Shown here: piece after piece, positions 34,810 to 43,508 of the stretch
Layout of the letters: each line of letters starts with the position of its first letter
Position numbering within the stretch: position 1 is the stretch's first letter
DNA from: Pseudomonas sp. ACM7
Lineage (GTDB): Bacteria > Pseudomonadota > Gammaproteobacteria > Pseudomonadales > Pseudomonadaceae
Reading direction: 5' to 3'
Length of the DNA stretch: 51,365 bases
NCBI RefSeq assembly: GCF_004136015.1
Contig: NZ_CP024866.1
Span: 2,506,607-2,557,971, forward strand
Notes under the pieces: model-generated
The model's input: the letters and a program-made list of their open reading frames with translations, nothing else
Database searches by the model: none
What the model was told of the DNA's origin: nothing
Position numbers and translations under genes: made by a program

Positions 34810-36336
34810 ATGCGTGCTGCTCAACTTAAAGCTGTACTGCCACGGGAGCTGCTGGCGTCCGTGGTTGTGTTTCTCGTCGCCCTGCCCTTGTGCATGGGTA
34901 TCGCCATTGCCTCGGGGCTGCCGCCGTCCAAAGGCTTGATCACCGGGATCATCGGTGGCCTGGTGGTGGGCTGGATTGCCGGTTCACCACTGCAAGTCAG
35001 CGGCCCGGCGGCCGGTTTGGCGGTTCTGGTGTTCGAACTGGTGCGCCAGCACGGTATCGCCATGCTCGGGCCAATCCTGCTGCTGGCCGGTTTTCTGCAA
35101 CTGGTGGCCGGACGCTTGAAACTGGGCTGCTGGTTTCGGGTCACGGCGCCGGCGGTGGTCTACGGCATGCTCGCCGGGATTGGTGTACTGATCGTGTTGT
35201 CACAGGTGCATGTGATGCTCGACGCCGTGCCCAAGCCTTCCGGGCTAGATAACCTGGCCGCCTTCCCGGCTGCGGTCGTCCAGGCCTTGCCCTCCTTCGG
35301 TTGGCAAGCCGGGTTGCTCGGGCTGTCGACGATTGCGGTGATGTGGTTGTGGGAGAAATTCCGCCCTCATTCCCTGCGCTTCATTCCCGGTGCACTGCTT
35401 GGTGTAGGCCTGGCGACTGTCGCCAGCCTGGTGCTCGCCTTGCAGGTCAAACGAGTGGAAGTCCCGGCCAACCTGGCAGAAGCCATCGACTGGTTGAAAC
35501 CTGCGGATCTGCTCAATCTGGCTGACCCGACCTTGCTGATCGCCGCGTTTGCCGTGGCCTTCATCGCCAGCGCCGAAACCCTGCTCTCCGCCGCCGCGGT
35601 GGACCGCATGCACAACGGCCAGCGTTCCGACTTCGACCGGGAATTGTCGGCTCAAGGCGTAGGCAACATGCTTTGCGGTTTACTCGGCGCGCTACCGATG
35701 ACCGGCGTGATCGTGCGCAGTTCGGCCAACGTCCAGGCCGGCGCCACCACGCGACTGTCGGCGATCTTCCATGGCCTGTGGCTGCTGGCTTTCGTGTTGC
35801 TGCTGTCCAGCGTGCTGCAAAGCATTCCGGTGGCGAGCCTGGCGGGCGTTCTGGTTTACACCGGTTTCAAACTGGTCGACCTCAAGGCCTTCCGCGGTCT
35901 GGGTCGTTATGGGCGGATGCCGATGTTCACCTACGCGGCGACCGCTCTGGCAATCATCTTCACCGACCTGCTGACTGGCGTGCTGATCGGCTTCGGCCTG
36001 ACCCTGGCCAAGCTGGCCTGGAAGGCTTCGCGGCTGAAAATCAGCCTGATCGATCTGCCCAAGGACGGCGAAATGGAACTGCGATTGATAGGTGCAGCGA
36101 CCTTTCTCAAAGTGCCGGCGCTGACCCAAGTGCTGGGGACCATTCCGGCAGGCGCGACGGTGCATGTGCCGCTCAATAACCTGAGCTACATCGATCACTC
36201 GTGTCTGGAATTGCTGGAGGAATGGGGCCGGGCCAATGCGGCCAAGGGATCAAAACTGTTGATTGAAGCGCGGGGGTTGAAGCGCAGGCTGGAAGGGCGC
36301 TTACGAACCACCTCCGGAGTGGGCTCTACGACATAA
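34810..36336 (+). CDS. SulP-family anion transporter with C-terminal STAS domain
   Basis: A 508-residue inner-membrane SLC26/SulP transporter with about 12-14 membrane segments between residues 10 and 400, beginning RELLASVVVFLVALPLCMG. The SulP signature around GLPPSKGLITGIIGGL and the SAETLLSAAAVDRMHNGQR loop are present. Residues about 420-500 form a STAS domain (LIGAATFLKVPALTQVLG, LSYIDHSCLELLEEW). Being next to a carbonic anhydrase, bicarbonate is a more likely substrate than sulfate, as for BicA-like members; this is inference. Confidence 0.9.
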   Translation: MRAAQLKAVLPRELLASVVVFLVALPLCMGIAIASGLPPSKGLITGIIGGLVVGWIAGSPLQVSGPAAGLAVLVFELVRQHGIAMLGPILLLAGFLQLVAGRLKLGCWFRVTAPAVVYGMLAGIGVLIVLSQVHVMLDAVPKPSGLDNLAAFPAAVVQALPSFGWQAGLLGLSTIAVMWLWEKFRPHSLRFIPGALLGVGLATVASLVLALQVKRVEVPANLAEAIDWLKPADLLNLADPTLLIAAFAVAFIASAETLLSAAAVDRMHNGQRSDFDRELSAQGVGNMLCGLLGALPMTGVIVRSSANVQAGATTRLSAIFHGLWLLAFVLLLSSVLQSIPVASLAGVLVYTGFKLVDLKAFRGLGRYGRMPMFTYAATALAIIFTDLLTGVLIGFGLTLAKLAWKASRLKISLIDLPKDGEMELRLIGAATFLKVPALTQVLGTIPAGATVHVPLNNLSYIDHSCLELLEEWGRANAAKGSKLLIEARGLKRRLEGRLRTTSGVGSTT

Positions 36337-36346
36337 ACATAAACAA

Positions 36347-36466
36347 TGTGGGAGCGGCGGTGCGACGATTCGACTTGCTCGCGAAAGCGGTGCGTCAGTC
36401 AACATCAATGTTGAATGATCGACCGCCTTCGCGAGCAAGTCGAATCGTCGCACCGCCGCTCCCACA
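36347..36466. repeat. REPIN, 120 bp, copy 1 of a large-loop variant
   Basis: Two inverted arms of about 44 bp (36347-36390 and 36423-36466) match at all but one position. Each arm is a REP sequence with an extra GC-rich insert between TGTGGGAGC and CTTGCTCGCGAA. The spacer itself contains a small hairpin, TCAACAT-CA-ATGTTGA. A copy of exactly the same length lies at 46128-46247, with identical outer arms. Confidence 0.93.
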
Positions 36467-36489
36467 GGGATTCGGTTCCTACCGTAAAA

Positions 36490-37140
36490 TCAAGCCGCCG
36501 GCTGATCCAACTCCAGCCCTACGCCCAGCTGGCGCGACAGACACGGCCAGCGCTTCCATGCAGCGCCGGTGTCCGGGCTGTTGAGCTTCTCGCGGTAGGC
36601 CTCGACGGACTCCAGCGCGAAACTGTCTTCATTGAGCATCTCGTCCACAGCGTGATGCACCGCCTCATCCAGTTGATTGGCAAACTCCTCGCCGATCAGT
36701 TGGTGGGCAATCAGGTTGGCAACAGTCATGTCCAAGGGGATCAGTGGCTGGCCAAAATGCTTGATGTACAGGTCATTGACCTCTTCGACCAGGCGATGCG
36801 CCAGATAGGCTTCGTCCAGCAGGCTGTCCAGACCAACATGACCGGCCATGATCGCCGGCGGCTGGAGGAAGAACTGCTCGGCGATTTTCAGCACCGGTTT
36901 GATCTGTGATTCGATACCCGCTTCCCTGGCGACTTCATTGGCTGCGTCCAGCAGGTCCGGCACTTGCTCTATATACGCGGCCACAAAACGCGTCATCACG
37001 CCGTTGGCGTCGACATCCGGCAATTGGATGGCGGAGTGAAGGTGTGGCAGTTGGGTTTCCAGCTGACGAGTCAGCAGACCGGTTTCGGCTTCGTGTTGTT
37101 GGGCTTTTTGGATCTGCTCGCGCAATGCGGCGGTGTTCAT
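36490..37140 (-). CDS. Conserved protein of unknown function (PA0104 type)
   Basis: A 216-residue soluble protein, predicted mostly helical, with no signal peptide. It starts MNTAALREQIQKAQQHEAET and ends in GLELDQPAA. The ATG at 37140 follows TGGAG; the frame is open a little further upstream without a better start. Its location between the SulP gene and the cox operon is the same as PA0104 in P. aeruginosa, where it is also unassigned. A conserved place beside cox suggests a respiratory link, but there is no motif to support one. Confidence 0.78.
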   Translation of the reverse strand: MNTAALREQIQKAQQHEAETGLLTRQLETQLPHLHSAIQLPDVDANGVMTRFVAAYIEQVPDLLDAANEVAREAGIESQIKPVLKIAEQFFLQPPAIMAGHVGLDSLLDEAYLAHRLVEEVNDLYIKHFGQPLIPLDMTVANLIAHQLIGEEFANQLDEAVHHAVDEMLNEDSFALESVEAYREKLNSPDTGAAWKRWPCLSRQLGVGLELDQPAA

Positions 37141-37511
37141 GAAAACTCCAGGAAACAAAGGCAATGAAATAGGGAAGACATAACTTAGCTGGCATACGAA
37201 AAATGCTAAGACGCATTTGTCATAATTATTTCATCCTTGAGACATCAAAGTTATATCGGTTTGCCACCACTCGTCTGCATCCTTCTCCATTCGTGCCCTG
37301 GAACGCAAGTCCCAGCTGTTTCAGATGATTTACGCCCTCACATTGCGAGGTGGCAGTCGCTGTCTATACTCGGGTGGGAATGGAGTTAGCTGATGACGCC
37401 CGACTGCACACGCAGCAAGGCTCGGTGATTCAAGTTCGTAGTCTGAAAAAGCCGCTCCCTTGCCGCAGGTGAAAGCCGGCGGGATAACAAGAACGATAAG
37501 GGGAACCCGCA
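37141..37511. promoter_or_regulatory. Upstream region of the cox operon with an RpoS-like -10
   Basis: No gene is visible in these 371 bp. CTATACT at 37364-37370 equals the RpoS -10 consensus and lies 142 bp before coxB. The aa3 oxidase operon of P. aeruginosa is known to be RpoS-dependent, so this is a reasonable promoter candidate. The AT-rich stretch 37190-37260 would suit a regulator site, but none was identified. Confidence 0.5.
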
Positions 37512-38639
37512 ATGATGCGACATCCACATGTCTGGATGGGCCTCCTGTTGTGGTCGATTTTCAGTCAGGCACAAGCGGCCTGGACTGTGAATATGGCGCC
37601 GGGAGCGACTGAAATCAGTCACGCAGTATTTGACCTGCACATGACCATTTTCTGGATCTGTGTAGTGATCGGCATCATCGTCTTCGGCGCCATGTTCTGG
37701 TCGATGATTCTCCACCGCCGCTCGACCGGGCAGGTGGCCGCGAAATTTCATGAAAGCACCACCGTCGAAATTCTCTGGACCATCGTGCCCTTCCTGATCC
37801 TGGTGGCCATGGCGGTTCCCGCGACCGCAACCCTGATCAAGATGTACGACGCCAGTGAGCCGGATATCGATATCCAGGTCACCGGCTATCAGTGGAAGTG
37901 GCACTACAAATACCTGGGCCAGGACGTTGAGTTCTTCAGCAACCTGACCACGCCCGCCGATCAGATCCACAACAAGGAAGCCAAGAGCGAACACTACTTG
38001 CTTGAGGTCGATAAGCCTTTGGTGCTGCCGATCGGCGCCAAGGTGCGCTTCCTGGTGACTTCCGCCGACGTCATCCATTCCTGGTGGGTGCCGGCCTTTG
38101 CGGTCAAGCGTGATGCGATTCCGGGATTCGTCAACGAAGCCTGGACCCGCGTCGACAAGCCCGGCATCTACCGCGGTCAATGCGCCGAATTGTGCGGCAA
38201 GGACCACGGCTTCATGCCCATCGTGGTCGAGGTCAAGGAAAAGGCCGATTACGAAAAATGGCTGGGCGAGCGCAAGGCTGAAGCCATGCAGCTCAAAGAG
38301 CTGACCAGCAAGGAATGGACCCTCGACGAGCTTAAAGAGCGCGGCGACAAGATCTACCACACCACCTGCGTCGCCTGTCACCAGGCCGAAGGTCAGGGCC
38401 TGCCGCCGATGTTCCCGGCGCTCAAGGGCTCGAAAATCGCTACCGGACCGAAAGAAGGACACCTGAGCATTGTCTTCCACGGCAAGCCCGGCACCGCCAT
38501 GGCGGCGTTCGGCAAGCAGCTCTCGGAAGTCGATATCGCAGCGGTCGTGACCTACGAACGTAACGCCTGGGGCAACAACAAGGGCGACATGGTCACCCCT
38601 AAAGAAGTGCTGGAGCTGAAACAGGCGGAAAGCAAATGA
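37512..38639 (+). CDS. coxB: Cytochrome c oxidase subunit II with fused cytochrome c
   Basis: A 375-residue aa3-type (caa3-like) subunit II. A signal peptide ends near QAQA, followed by two membrane helices (about 38-66 and 86-108). The CuA centre is complete: His189, then CAELCGKDHGFM supplying Cys224, Glu226, Cys228, His232 and Met235. The C-terminal 100 residues carry a cytochrome c domain with CVACH (Cys286, Cys289, His290). It accepts electrons from cytochrome c in the periplasm. Two adjacent ATGs (37512, 37515) are possible starts. First gene of the cox operon. Confidence 0.96.
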   Translation: MMRHPHVWMGLLLWSIFSQAQAAWTVNMAPGATEISHAVFDLHMTIFWICVVIGIIVFGAMFWSMILHRRSTGQVAAKFHESTTVEILWTIVPFLILVAMAVPATATLIKMYDASEPDIDIQVTGYQWKWHYKYLGQDVEFFSNLTTPADQIHNKEAKSEHYLLEVDKPLVLPIGAKVRFLVTSADVIHSWWVPAFAVKRDAIPGFVNEAWTRVDKPGIYRGQCAELCGKDHGFMPIVVEVKEKADYEKWLGERKAEAMQLKELTSKEWTLDELKERGDKIYHTTCVACHQAEGQGLPPMFPALKGSKIATGPKEGHLSIVFHGKPGTAMAAFGKQLSEVDIAAVVTYERNAWGNNKGDMVTPKEVLELKQAESK

Positions 38640-38721
38640 CCCGGTCTATTGCGCACGTAAGGAACCAGTCGGGGCATCGCGCCCCGGCCTGCCCAGCCCA
38701 TCTGTTTGCAGGAGACAGGAC

Positions 38722-40314
38722 ATGACTGCTGTCGTCGATGACCATGTTCATATCGGCACCGCCCACGCCCACGGCCCCGCCAAAGGCCTGATGCGCTGGG
38801 TCCTGACCACCAACCACAAGGATATCGGCACGCTGTACCTGTGGTTCGCGTTCTCCATGTTCTTGCTCGGCGGCTCATTCGCGATGGTGATTCGTGCCGA
38901 GTTGTTCCAGCCAGGACTGCAAATCGTCCAACCGGAATTCTTCAACCAGATGACCACCATGCACGGTCTGGTGATGGTCTTCGGTGCGGTGATGCCGGCG
39001 TTCGTCGGCCTCGCCAACTGGATGATCCCGTTGATGATCGGCGCGCCGGACATGGCCCTGCCACGGATGAACAACTTCAGCTTCTGGCTATTGCCGGCGG
39101 CGTTCATCCTGCTGGTATCGACCCTGTTCACCCCCGGCGGTGGACCGAACTTCGGCTGGACGTTCTACGCCCCGCTGTCGACGACCTACGCACCGGAAAG
39201 CGTGACCTTCTTCATCTTCGCCATCCACTTGATGGGGATCAGTTCGATCATGGGCGCGATCAACGTGATCGCCACCATCCTCAACCTGCGCGCCCCCGGC
39301 ATGACGCTGATGAAAATGCCGCTGTTCGTCTGGACCTGGCTGATTACCGCGTTCCTGCTGATCGCGGTAATGCCGGTACTGGCCGGCTGCGTGACGATGA
39401 TGCTGATGGACATCCACTTCGGCACCAGCTTCTTCAGTGCCGCCGGTGGCGGTGACCCGGTGTTGTTCCAGCACGTGTTCTGGTTCTTCGGTCACCCCGA
39501 GGTGTACATCATGATCCTGCCGGCCTTCGGTGCCGTCAGCTCGATCATTCCGGCCTTCTCACGCAAGCCGCTGTTCGGCTACACCTCGATGGTCTATGCG
39601 ACGGCGAGTATCGCGTTCCTGTCGTTCATCGTCTGGGCGCACCACATGTTCGTGGTCGGCATTCCGTTGGTGGGCGAGTTGTTCTTCATGTACGCCACGC
39701 TGCTGATCGCGGTGCCGACCGGAGTGAAGGTGTTCAACTGGGCCAGCACCATGTGGCAAGGCTCGCTGACCTTCGAGACACCGATGCTGTTTGCGGTGGC
39801 GTTCGTGATCCTGTTTTCCATCGGCGGTTTCTCTGGGTTGATGCTGGCCATCGCCCCGGCGGACTTCCAGTACCAGGACACCTACTTTGTGGTCGCGCAC
39901 TTCCACTACGTACTGGTGCCGGGGGCGATCTTCGGGATCTTCGCTTCGGCCTACTACTGGATGCCGAAATGGACCGGCCACATGTACGACGAAACCCTCG
40001 GCAAGCTGCACTTCTGGCTGTCGTTCATCGGCATGAACATGGCGTTCTTCCCGATGCACTTCGTGGGGCTGGCGGGCATGCCGCGGCGGATTCCCGACTA
40101 CAACCTGCAATTCGCCGACTTCAACATGGTGTCGTCGATCGGTGCGTTCATGTTCGGCGCCACGCAGATCTTCTTCCTGTTCATCGTGATCAAGACCATC
40201 CGCGGCGGCCCGCCAGCACCGGCCAAACCGTGGGATGGGGCCGAAGGCCTGGAATGGAGCATCCCGTCGCCGGCGCCGTATCACACCTTCACCACGCCGC
40301 CGGAAGTGAAATGA
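38722..40314 (+). CDS. coxA: Cytochrome c oxidase subunit I
   Basis: A 530-residue integral membrane catalytic subunit with 12 helices. The first heme-region histidine lies in TTMHGLVMVFG, the CuB cross-link His-Tyr motif is WFFGHPEVYIMILPAFG, the CuB histidines are VWAHHMFVVG, and the heme a/a3 ligands are in VVAHFHYVL. The N-terminal LTTNHKDIGTLYLWF is standard. CAGGAGACAGG precedes the ATG. With CoxB and CoxC it reduces O2 to water and pumps protons. Confidence 0.97.
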   Translation: MTAVVDDHVHIGTAHAHGPAKGLMRWVLTTNHKDIGTLYLWFAFSMFLLGGSFAMVIRAELFQPGLQIVQPEFFNQMTTMHGLVMVFGAVMPAFVGLANWMIPLMIGAPDMALPRMNNFSFWLLPAAFILLVSTLFTPGGGPNFGWTFYAPLSTTYAPESVTFFIFAIHLMGISSIMGAINVIATILNLRAPGMTLMKMPLFVWTWLITAFLLIAVMPVLAGCVTMMLMDIHFGTSFFSAAGGGDPVLFQHVFWFFGHPEVYIMILPAFGAVSSIIPAFSRKPLFGYTSMVYATASIAFLSFIVWAHHMFVVGIPLVGELFFMYATLLIAVPTGVKVFNWASTMWQGSLTFETPMLFAVAFVILFSIGGFSGLMLAIAPADFQYQDTYFVVAHFHYVLVPGAIFGIFASAYYWMPKWTGHMYDETLGKLHFWLSFIGMNMAFFPMHFVGLAGMPRRIPDYNLQFADFNMVSSIGAFMFGATQIFFLFIVIKTIRGGPPAPAKPWDGAEGLEWSIPSPAPYHTFTTPPEVK

Positions 40315-40327
40315 ACGCGCAACCCTA

Positions 40328-40415
40328 TGTGGGAGCGGGCTTGCTCGCGAAGAACGATAACGCAGTTTGTCTGACGGACCGCAGCGTCTGCTTCGCGAGC
40401 AAGCCCGCTCCCACA
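40328..40415. repeat. REPIN inside the cox operon
   Basis: Inverted REP arms, TGTGGGAGCGGGCTTGCTCGC from 40328 and the complementary arm ending CGCTCCCACA at 40415, with an 88-bp total length. It fills the gap between coxA and ctaG, where it could slow 3' decay of coxA mRNA or reduce ctaG readthrough. This is the ordinary REP form, without the loop insert seen at 36347 and 46128. Confidence 0.93.
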
Positions 40416-40440
40416 GGGTTTTGTGTGGAGGGCTTGCACC

Positions 40441-40992
40441 GTGGCTGACTCTATTTCTTTGAAGAAGCTGGTCACGCGCCTGCTGCTGGTGGTGGTGGCG
40501 ATGTTTGTCTTCGGGTTTGCCCTGGTGCCGATCTACGACGTGATGTGCAAGGCGTTCGGCATCAACGGCAAAACCGGCGGGCAGTACGAGGGCGAGCAAA
40601 CGGTCGACACCTCGCGGCAGGTTCGCGTGCAGTTTCTGTCGACCAATGCCGCCGACATGTCCTGGGACTTCTACCCCAAGGGCGATGAGCTGACGGCCAA
40701 CCCGGGCGCGGTGAACGAGATGATCTTCATCGCCCACAACCCAACCGATCGCCCGATGAGCGCCCAGGCGGTTCCGAGCATCGCGCCCAGTGCCGCGGCG
40801 GCGTACTTCCACAAGACCGAATGTTTCTGCTTTACCCAGCAAGTGCTGCAGCCCGGTCAACGGATCGAGATGCCGGTACGTTTCATCGTTGACCGTGACA
40901 TGCCCAAGGATGTGAAGCACCTGACGCTGTCTTACACGCTGTTCGATATCACCGCCCGACATCCACCGGTGGCTGTAAATACTGGCGGCTGA
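40441..40992 (+). CDS. ctaG: Cytochrome c oxidase assembly protein Cox11/CtaG
   Basis: A 183-residue membrane-anchored copper chaperone that delivers Cu to the CuB site of subunit I. One N-terminal helix (LLLVVVAMFVFGFALVPIYDVMC) precedes a periplasmic immunoglobulin-like domain with the copper motif ECFCFTQQ. The GTG at 40441 is used: GGAGGG is about 9 bp upstream, and no ATG exists at this end. It follows the intra-operon REPIN. Confidence 0.93.
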   Translation: MADSISLKKLVTRLLLVVVAMFVFGFALVPIYDVMCKAFGINGKTGGQYEGEQTVDTSRQVRVQFLSTNAADMSWDFYPKGDELTANPGAVNEMIFIAHNPTDRPMSAQAVPSIAPSAAAAYFHKTECFCFTQQVLQPGQRIEMPVRFIVDRDMPKDVKHLTLSYTLFDITARHPPVAVNTGG

Positions 40993-41017
40993 GCGTGCCC
41001 GATAAGGAGAACAATAA

Positions 41018-41905
41018 ATGGCAACTCATGAACACTATTACGTACCGGCCCAGAGCAAATGGCCGATCATTGCCACCGCCGGCATGCTCACCACCGTGTT
41101 CGGCCTGGCCACCTGGTTCAACGACCTGAAAGCGGCGCGGCCGGAGTCCCACGGCCCGCTGATCTTTTTCGTCGGCGGCCTGATGGTGGCCTACATGCTG
41201 TTCGGCTGGTTCGGTACGGTGATCAAGGAAAGCCGCCAAGGGTTGTACAGCGCACAGATGGATCGCTCGTTCCGCTGGGGCATGAGCTGGTTCATCTTTT
41301 CGGAGGTGATGTTCTTCATCGCCTTCTTCGGCGCACTGTTTTATGTGCGTAACATTTCCGGCCCGGCGCTCGGGGGTGAAGGGGTCAAAGGCATCGCTCA
41401 TATGCTTTGGCCGAATTTCCAGTTTGCGTGGCCATTGCTGCACACCCCTGACCCGCAACTCTTCCCGCCGCCCAAGGAAGTCATCAGTCCCTGGGGCCTG
41501 CCGCTGCTCAATACCGTTTTGCTGGTGAGTTCCAGCATCACCGTGACCATCGCCCACCACGCCTTGAAAAAGGGCCATCGCGGCGCGCTGAAAATCTGGC
41601 TGGCGCTCACCGTGCTGCTGGGCTGCGCGTTCCTTGGTTTTCAGGCCGAAGAATACATGCATGCCTACCACGAACTGGGCCTGACGCTCGGTTCGGGCAT
41701 CTACGGCGCGACCTTCTTCATGCTCACCGGTTTCCACGGCGCCCACGTGACCATCGGCACCATCATCCTGTTTGTGATGTTGATGCGGATCATGCGCGGG
41801 CACTTCGACGCCGATCACCAGTTCGCGTTTGAAGCGGCGAGCTGGTACTGGCACTTCGTGGACGTGGTGTGGATCGGTCTGTTCGTTTTCGTCTACGTGC
41901 TCTGA
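41018..41905 (+). CDS. coxC: Cytochrome c oxidase subunit III
   Basis: A 295-residue seven-helix subunit. MATHEHYYVPAQSKWP at the N-terminus, the FSEVMFFIAFFGALFY helix, GFHGAHVTIGTI and FEAASWYWHFVDVVWI are all hallmark segments. It stabilises the oxidase and supports oxygen and proton delivery. AAGGAGAA supports the ATG. It ends the structural genes; the convergent DUF2909 gene ends 4 bp further on. Confidence 0.96.
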   Translation: MATHEHYYVPAQSKWPIIATAGMLTTVFGLATWFNDLKAARPESHGPLIFFVGGLMVAYMLFGWFGTVIKESRQGLYSAQMDRSFRWGMSWFIFSEVMFFIAFFGALFYVRNISGPALGGEGVKGIAHMLWPNFQFAWPLLHTPDPQLFPPPKEVISPWGLPLLNTVLLVSSSITVTIAHHALKKGHRGALKIWLALTVLLGCAFLGFQAEEYMHAYHELGLTLGSGIYGATFFMLTGFHGAHVTIGTIILFVMLMRIMRGHFDADHQFAFEAASWYWHFVDVVWIGLFVFVYVL

Positions 41906-41909
41906 GGCT

Positions 41910-42113
41910 TTACCAAGGCGCAGTAGAGACCAACTGGCCGCTGAAAAAACCCCAGGCAATCAAGCCGACGGTAATGGCGGCCAGCGCAACACGAACACTC
42001 AAGGCAATGACGAGGCGGTTCGAGCTGCTGTCGTCCTTGACCAGAAAAAACAGGCCGCTGAACAGGCTGACAACCGTGGCAATCAGCATCAGGACGATGG
42101 CTGCTTTGAGCAT
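41910..42113 (-). CDS. DUF2909 twin transmembrane protein, antisense to the cox operon
   Basis: A 67-residue protein with two membrane helices, AAIVLMLIATVVSLFSGLFF and ALSVRVALAAITVGLIAWGF, joined by a short charged loop VKDDSSSNR. It is the only minus-strand gene inside the cox cluster, and the same arrangement occurs at PA0109 in P. aeruginosa. Function unknown; an accessory role at the oxidase is plausible because of the conserved location. It is convergent with coxC and divergent from the SURF1 gene. Confidence 0.85.
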   Translation of the reverse strand: MLKAAIVLMLIATVVSLFSGLFFLVKDDSSSNRLVIALSVRVALAAITVGLIAWGFFSGQLVSTAPW

Positions 42114-42183
42114 GGTGAGACTCCGGGGGGAAGGCGATGCACTTGAGTATAGCTATCGCGACTAGCGACTTTCTGGCGACGCC

Positions 42184-42924
42184 ATGAAGCGTTTTCGGCC
42201 GGGCATCGTACCGACCCTGGTGGTCGCGTTGTTGCTGCCCATGCTGGTGTCACTCGGGTTCTGGCAATTGAGCCGGGGCGCAGAGAAAAGCGCGCTGCTG
42301 CAAAGCTACACCGAGCGCCGTGCCGCCGAACCGATGGCCAGCACCGAGCTGCAACACATCGCAGATCCGGCCTTCCGCCGGGTTCACCTGCACGGCCAGT
42401 TCGATGCCGCCCACAGCCTGTTGCTGGATAACCGTCAGCGCGACGGCAAGGTTGGCGTCGAACTGCTGCAGCCGTTTCAGGATCAGGCGACCGGGCTCTG
42501 GTTGTTGATCAATCGCGGCTGGCTGCCGTGGCCGGATCGCCGCACCCCACCGCAATTCACCACACCGACTCAGGCCTTGAGTCTCGTTGCCTGGGTCTAC
42601 GTCTCCCCCGGCGCCACTTTCCAGTTGCACGCCGACCCGAACACCACGACCTGGCCACAGCTGGTAACAGCCGTTGAACCGGCGAAGCTGTGGAAGGCGC
42701 TGGATCGTGAAGGTTTTACCTACGAATTACGCGCAGAAAGCGGTCCCGCGACTTACCAGGCTGACTGGCCGGTAGTCGCCATGGGACCGGAAAAACACCT
42801 GGCTTATGCCGTGCAGTGGTTCGCCATGTCGATCGCCCTGTTTGGCCTTTATCTCTATCTCGGCTGGCACAACGCAAAGGAGAAACACCATGGGAGCGGC
42901 CATGAATCCACCCAACATGTCTGA
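42184..42924 (+). CDS. SURF1-family oxidase assembly protein
   Basis: A 246-residue protein with two membrane helices at the ends, IVPTLVVALLLPMLVSLGFW and YAVQWFAMSIALFGLYLYLG, and a periplasmic domain between. The signature LLLDNRQRDGKVGVELLQPF and INRGWLPWP are typical of SURF1. It assists insertion of heme a into subunit I. The ribosome binding site is weak. Its 3' end overlaps the next gene by 35 bp. Confidence 0.92.
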   Translation: MKRFRPGIVPTLVVALLLPMLVSLGFWQLSRGAEKSALLQSYTERRAAEPMASTELQHIADPAFRRVHLHGQFDAAHSLLLDNRQRDGKVGVELLQPFQDQATGLWLLINRGWLPWPDRRTPPQFTTPTQALSLVAWVYVSPGATFQLHADPNTTTWPQLVTAVEPAKLWKALDREGFTYELRAESGPATYQADWPVVAMGPEKHLAYAVQWFAMSIALFGLYLYLGWHNAKEKHHGSGHESTQHV

Positions 42925-43498
42925 GGCGAAAACGCCGGCGAGTCGGCGTAAAGGTCGCTTGCAGTTACTGCTGATCCTGCTTGGGGTGATCGGTCCGATG
43001 ATCCTCGCCACCGGCATGTACAAATTGCAGTTCTGGGTGCCGGACGGTCGCAGCTATCACGGCGAACTGATCGGCAACGGCCAGACCCGCGCCGACCTCG
43101 GCGTGCAGGCGCAGGAGGATCGTTGGCAGATACTGGTGACTGCGCCCAAGGATTGCTCGGTGGACTGCCAACAACTGGTGTACCTGGCGCGGCAGATCCA
43201 GATCGGCCTCGGCCGTGATGCCGGGCGCGCCAGTCATGCCTTGGCCGCGGCACAACCGCTGAGCAGTGAATACGACGCCAAGCTGACGCGCGAGTATCCT
43301 CAATTGCAACGGTATCCCCTGGACCTCGCCACCTTCAGTACCTTCAACAAAACCGCCGGCACCGGGGACAAGCCCGCGCCACAGCTGTGGATCATCGACC
43401 CTCACGGCAATCTGGTGCTGCGCTACGACCCGACGGTGAAGGGTAAGGATCTGCTCAACGACCTGCGTCATCTGCTGAAACTGTCGAACATCGGATAA
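42890..43498 (+). CDS. Unnamed Sco/thioredoxin-like membrane protein of the cox cluster
   Basis: A 202-residue protein with one N-terminal membrane helix (LQLLLILLGVIGPMILATGM) and a periplasmic domain. That domain has a Cx3C pair, APKDCSVDCQQLVYLARQIQ (Cys89, Cys93), followed by a helix, and ends in LWIIDPHGNLVLRYDPT, the layout of Sco and thioredoxin-like folds. The Sco copper histidine (His174 in the Sco gene of this cluster) has no clear equivalent. AAAGGAG supports the ATG at 42890, within the SURF1 gene. It matches PA0111 in position. A thiol or copper step in CuA assembly is an inference. Confidence 0.83.
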   Translation: MGAAMNPPNMSEAKTPASRRKGRLQLLLILLGVIGPMILATGMYKLQFWVPDGRSYHGELIGNGQTRADLGVQAQEDRWQILVTAPKDCSVDCQQLVYLARQIQIGLGRDAGRASHALAAAQPLSSEYDAKLTREYPQLQRYPLDLATFSTFNKTAGTGDKPAPQLWIIDPHGNLVLRYDPTVKGKDLLNDLRHLLKLSNIG

Positions 43499-43508
43499 GG
43501 GCATCGTC

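Noticed and set aside
36347..36466. Palindromic repeats considered as CRISPR or an insertion sequence end
   Set aside because: Only one inverted pair per site, no regular spacers, no transposase or cas gene; the sequence is a known Pseudomonas REP type.
39559..40962. 467-codon antisense open frame over coxA and ctaG
   Set aside because: Crosses two conserved genes and a REPIN; sequence is Arg/His rich as expected of a shadow frame.
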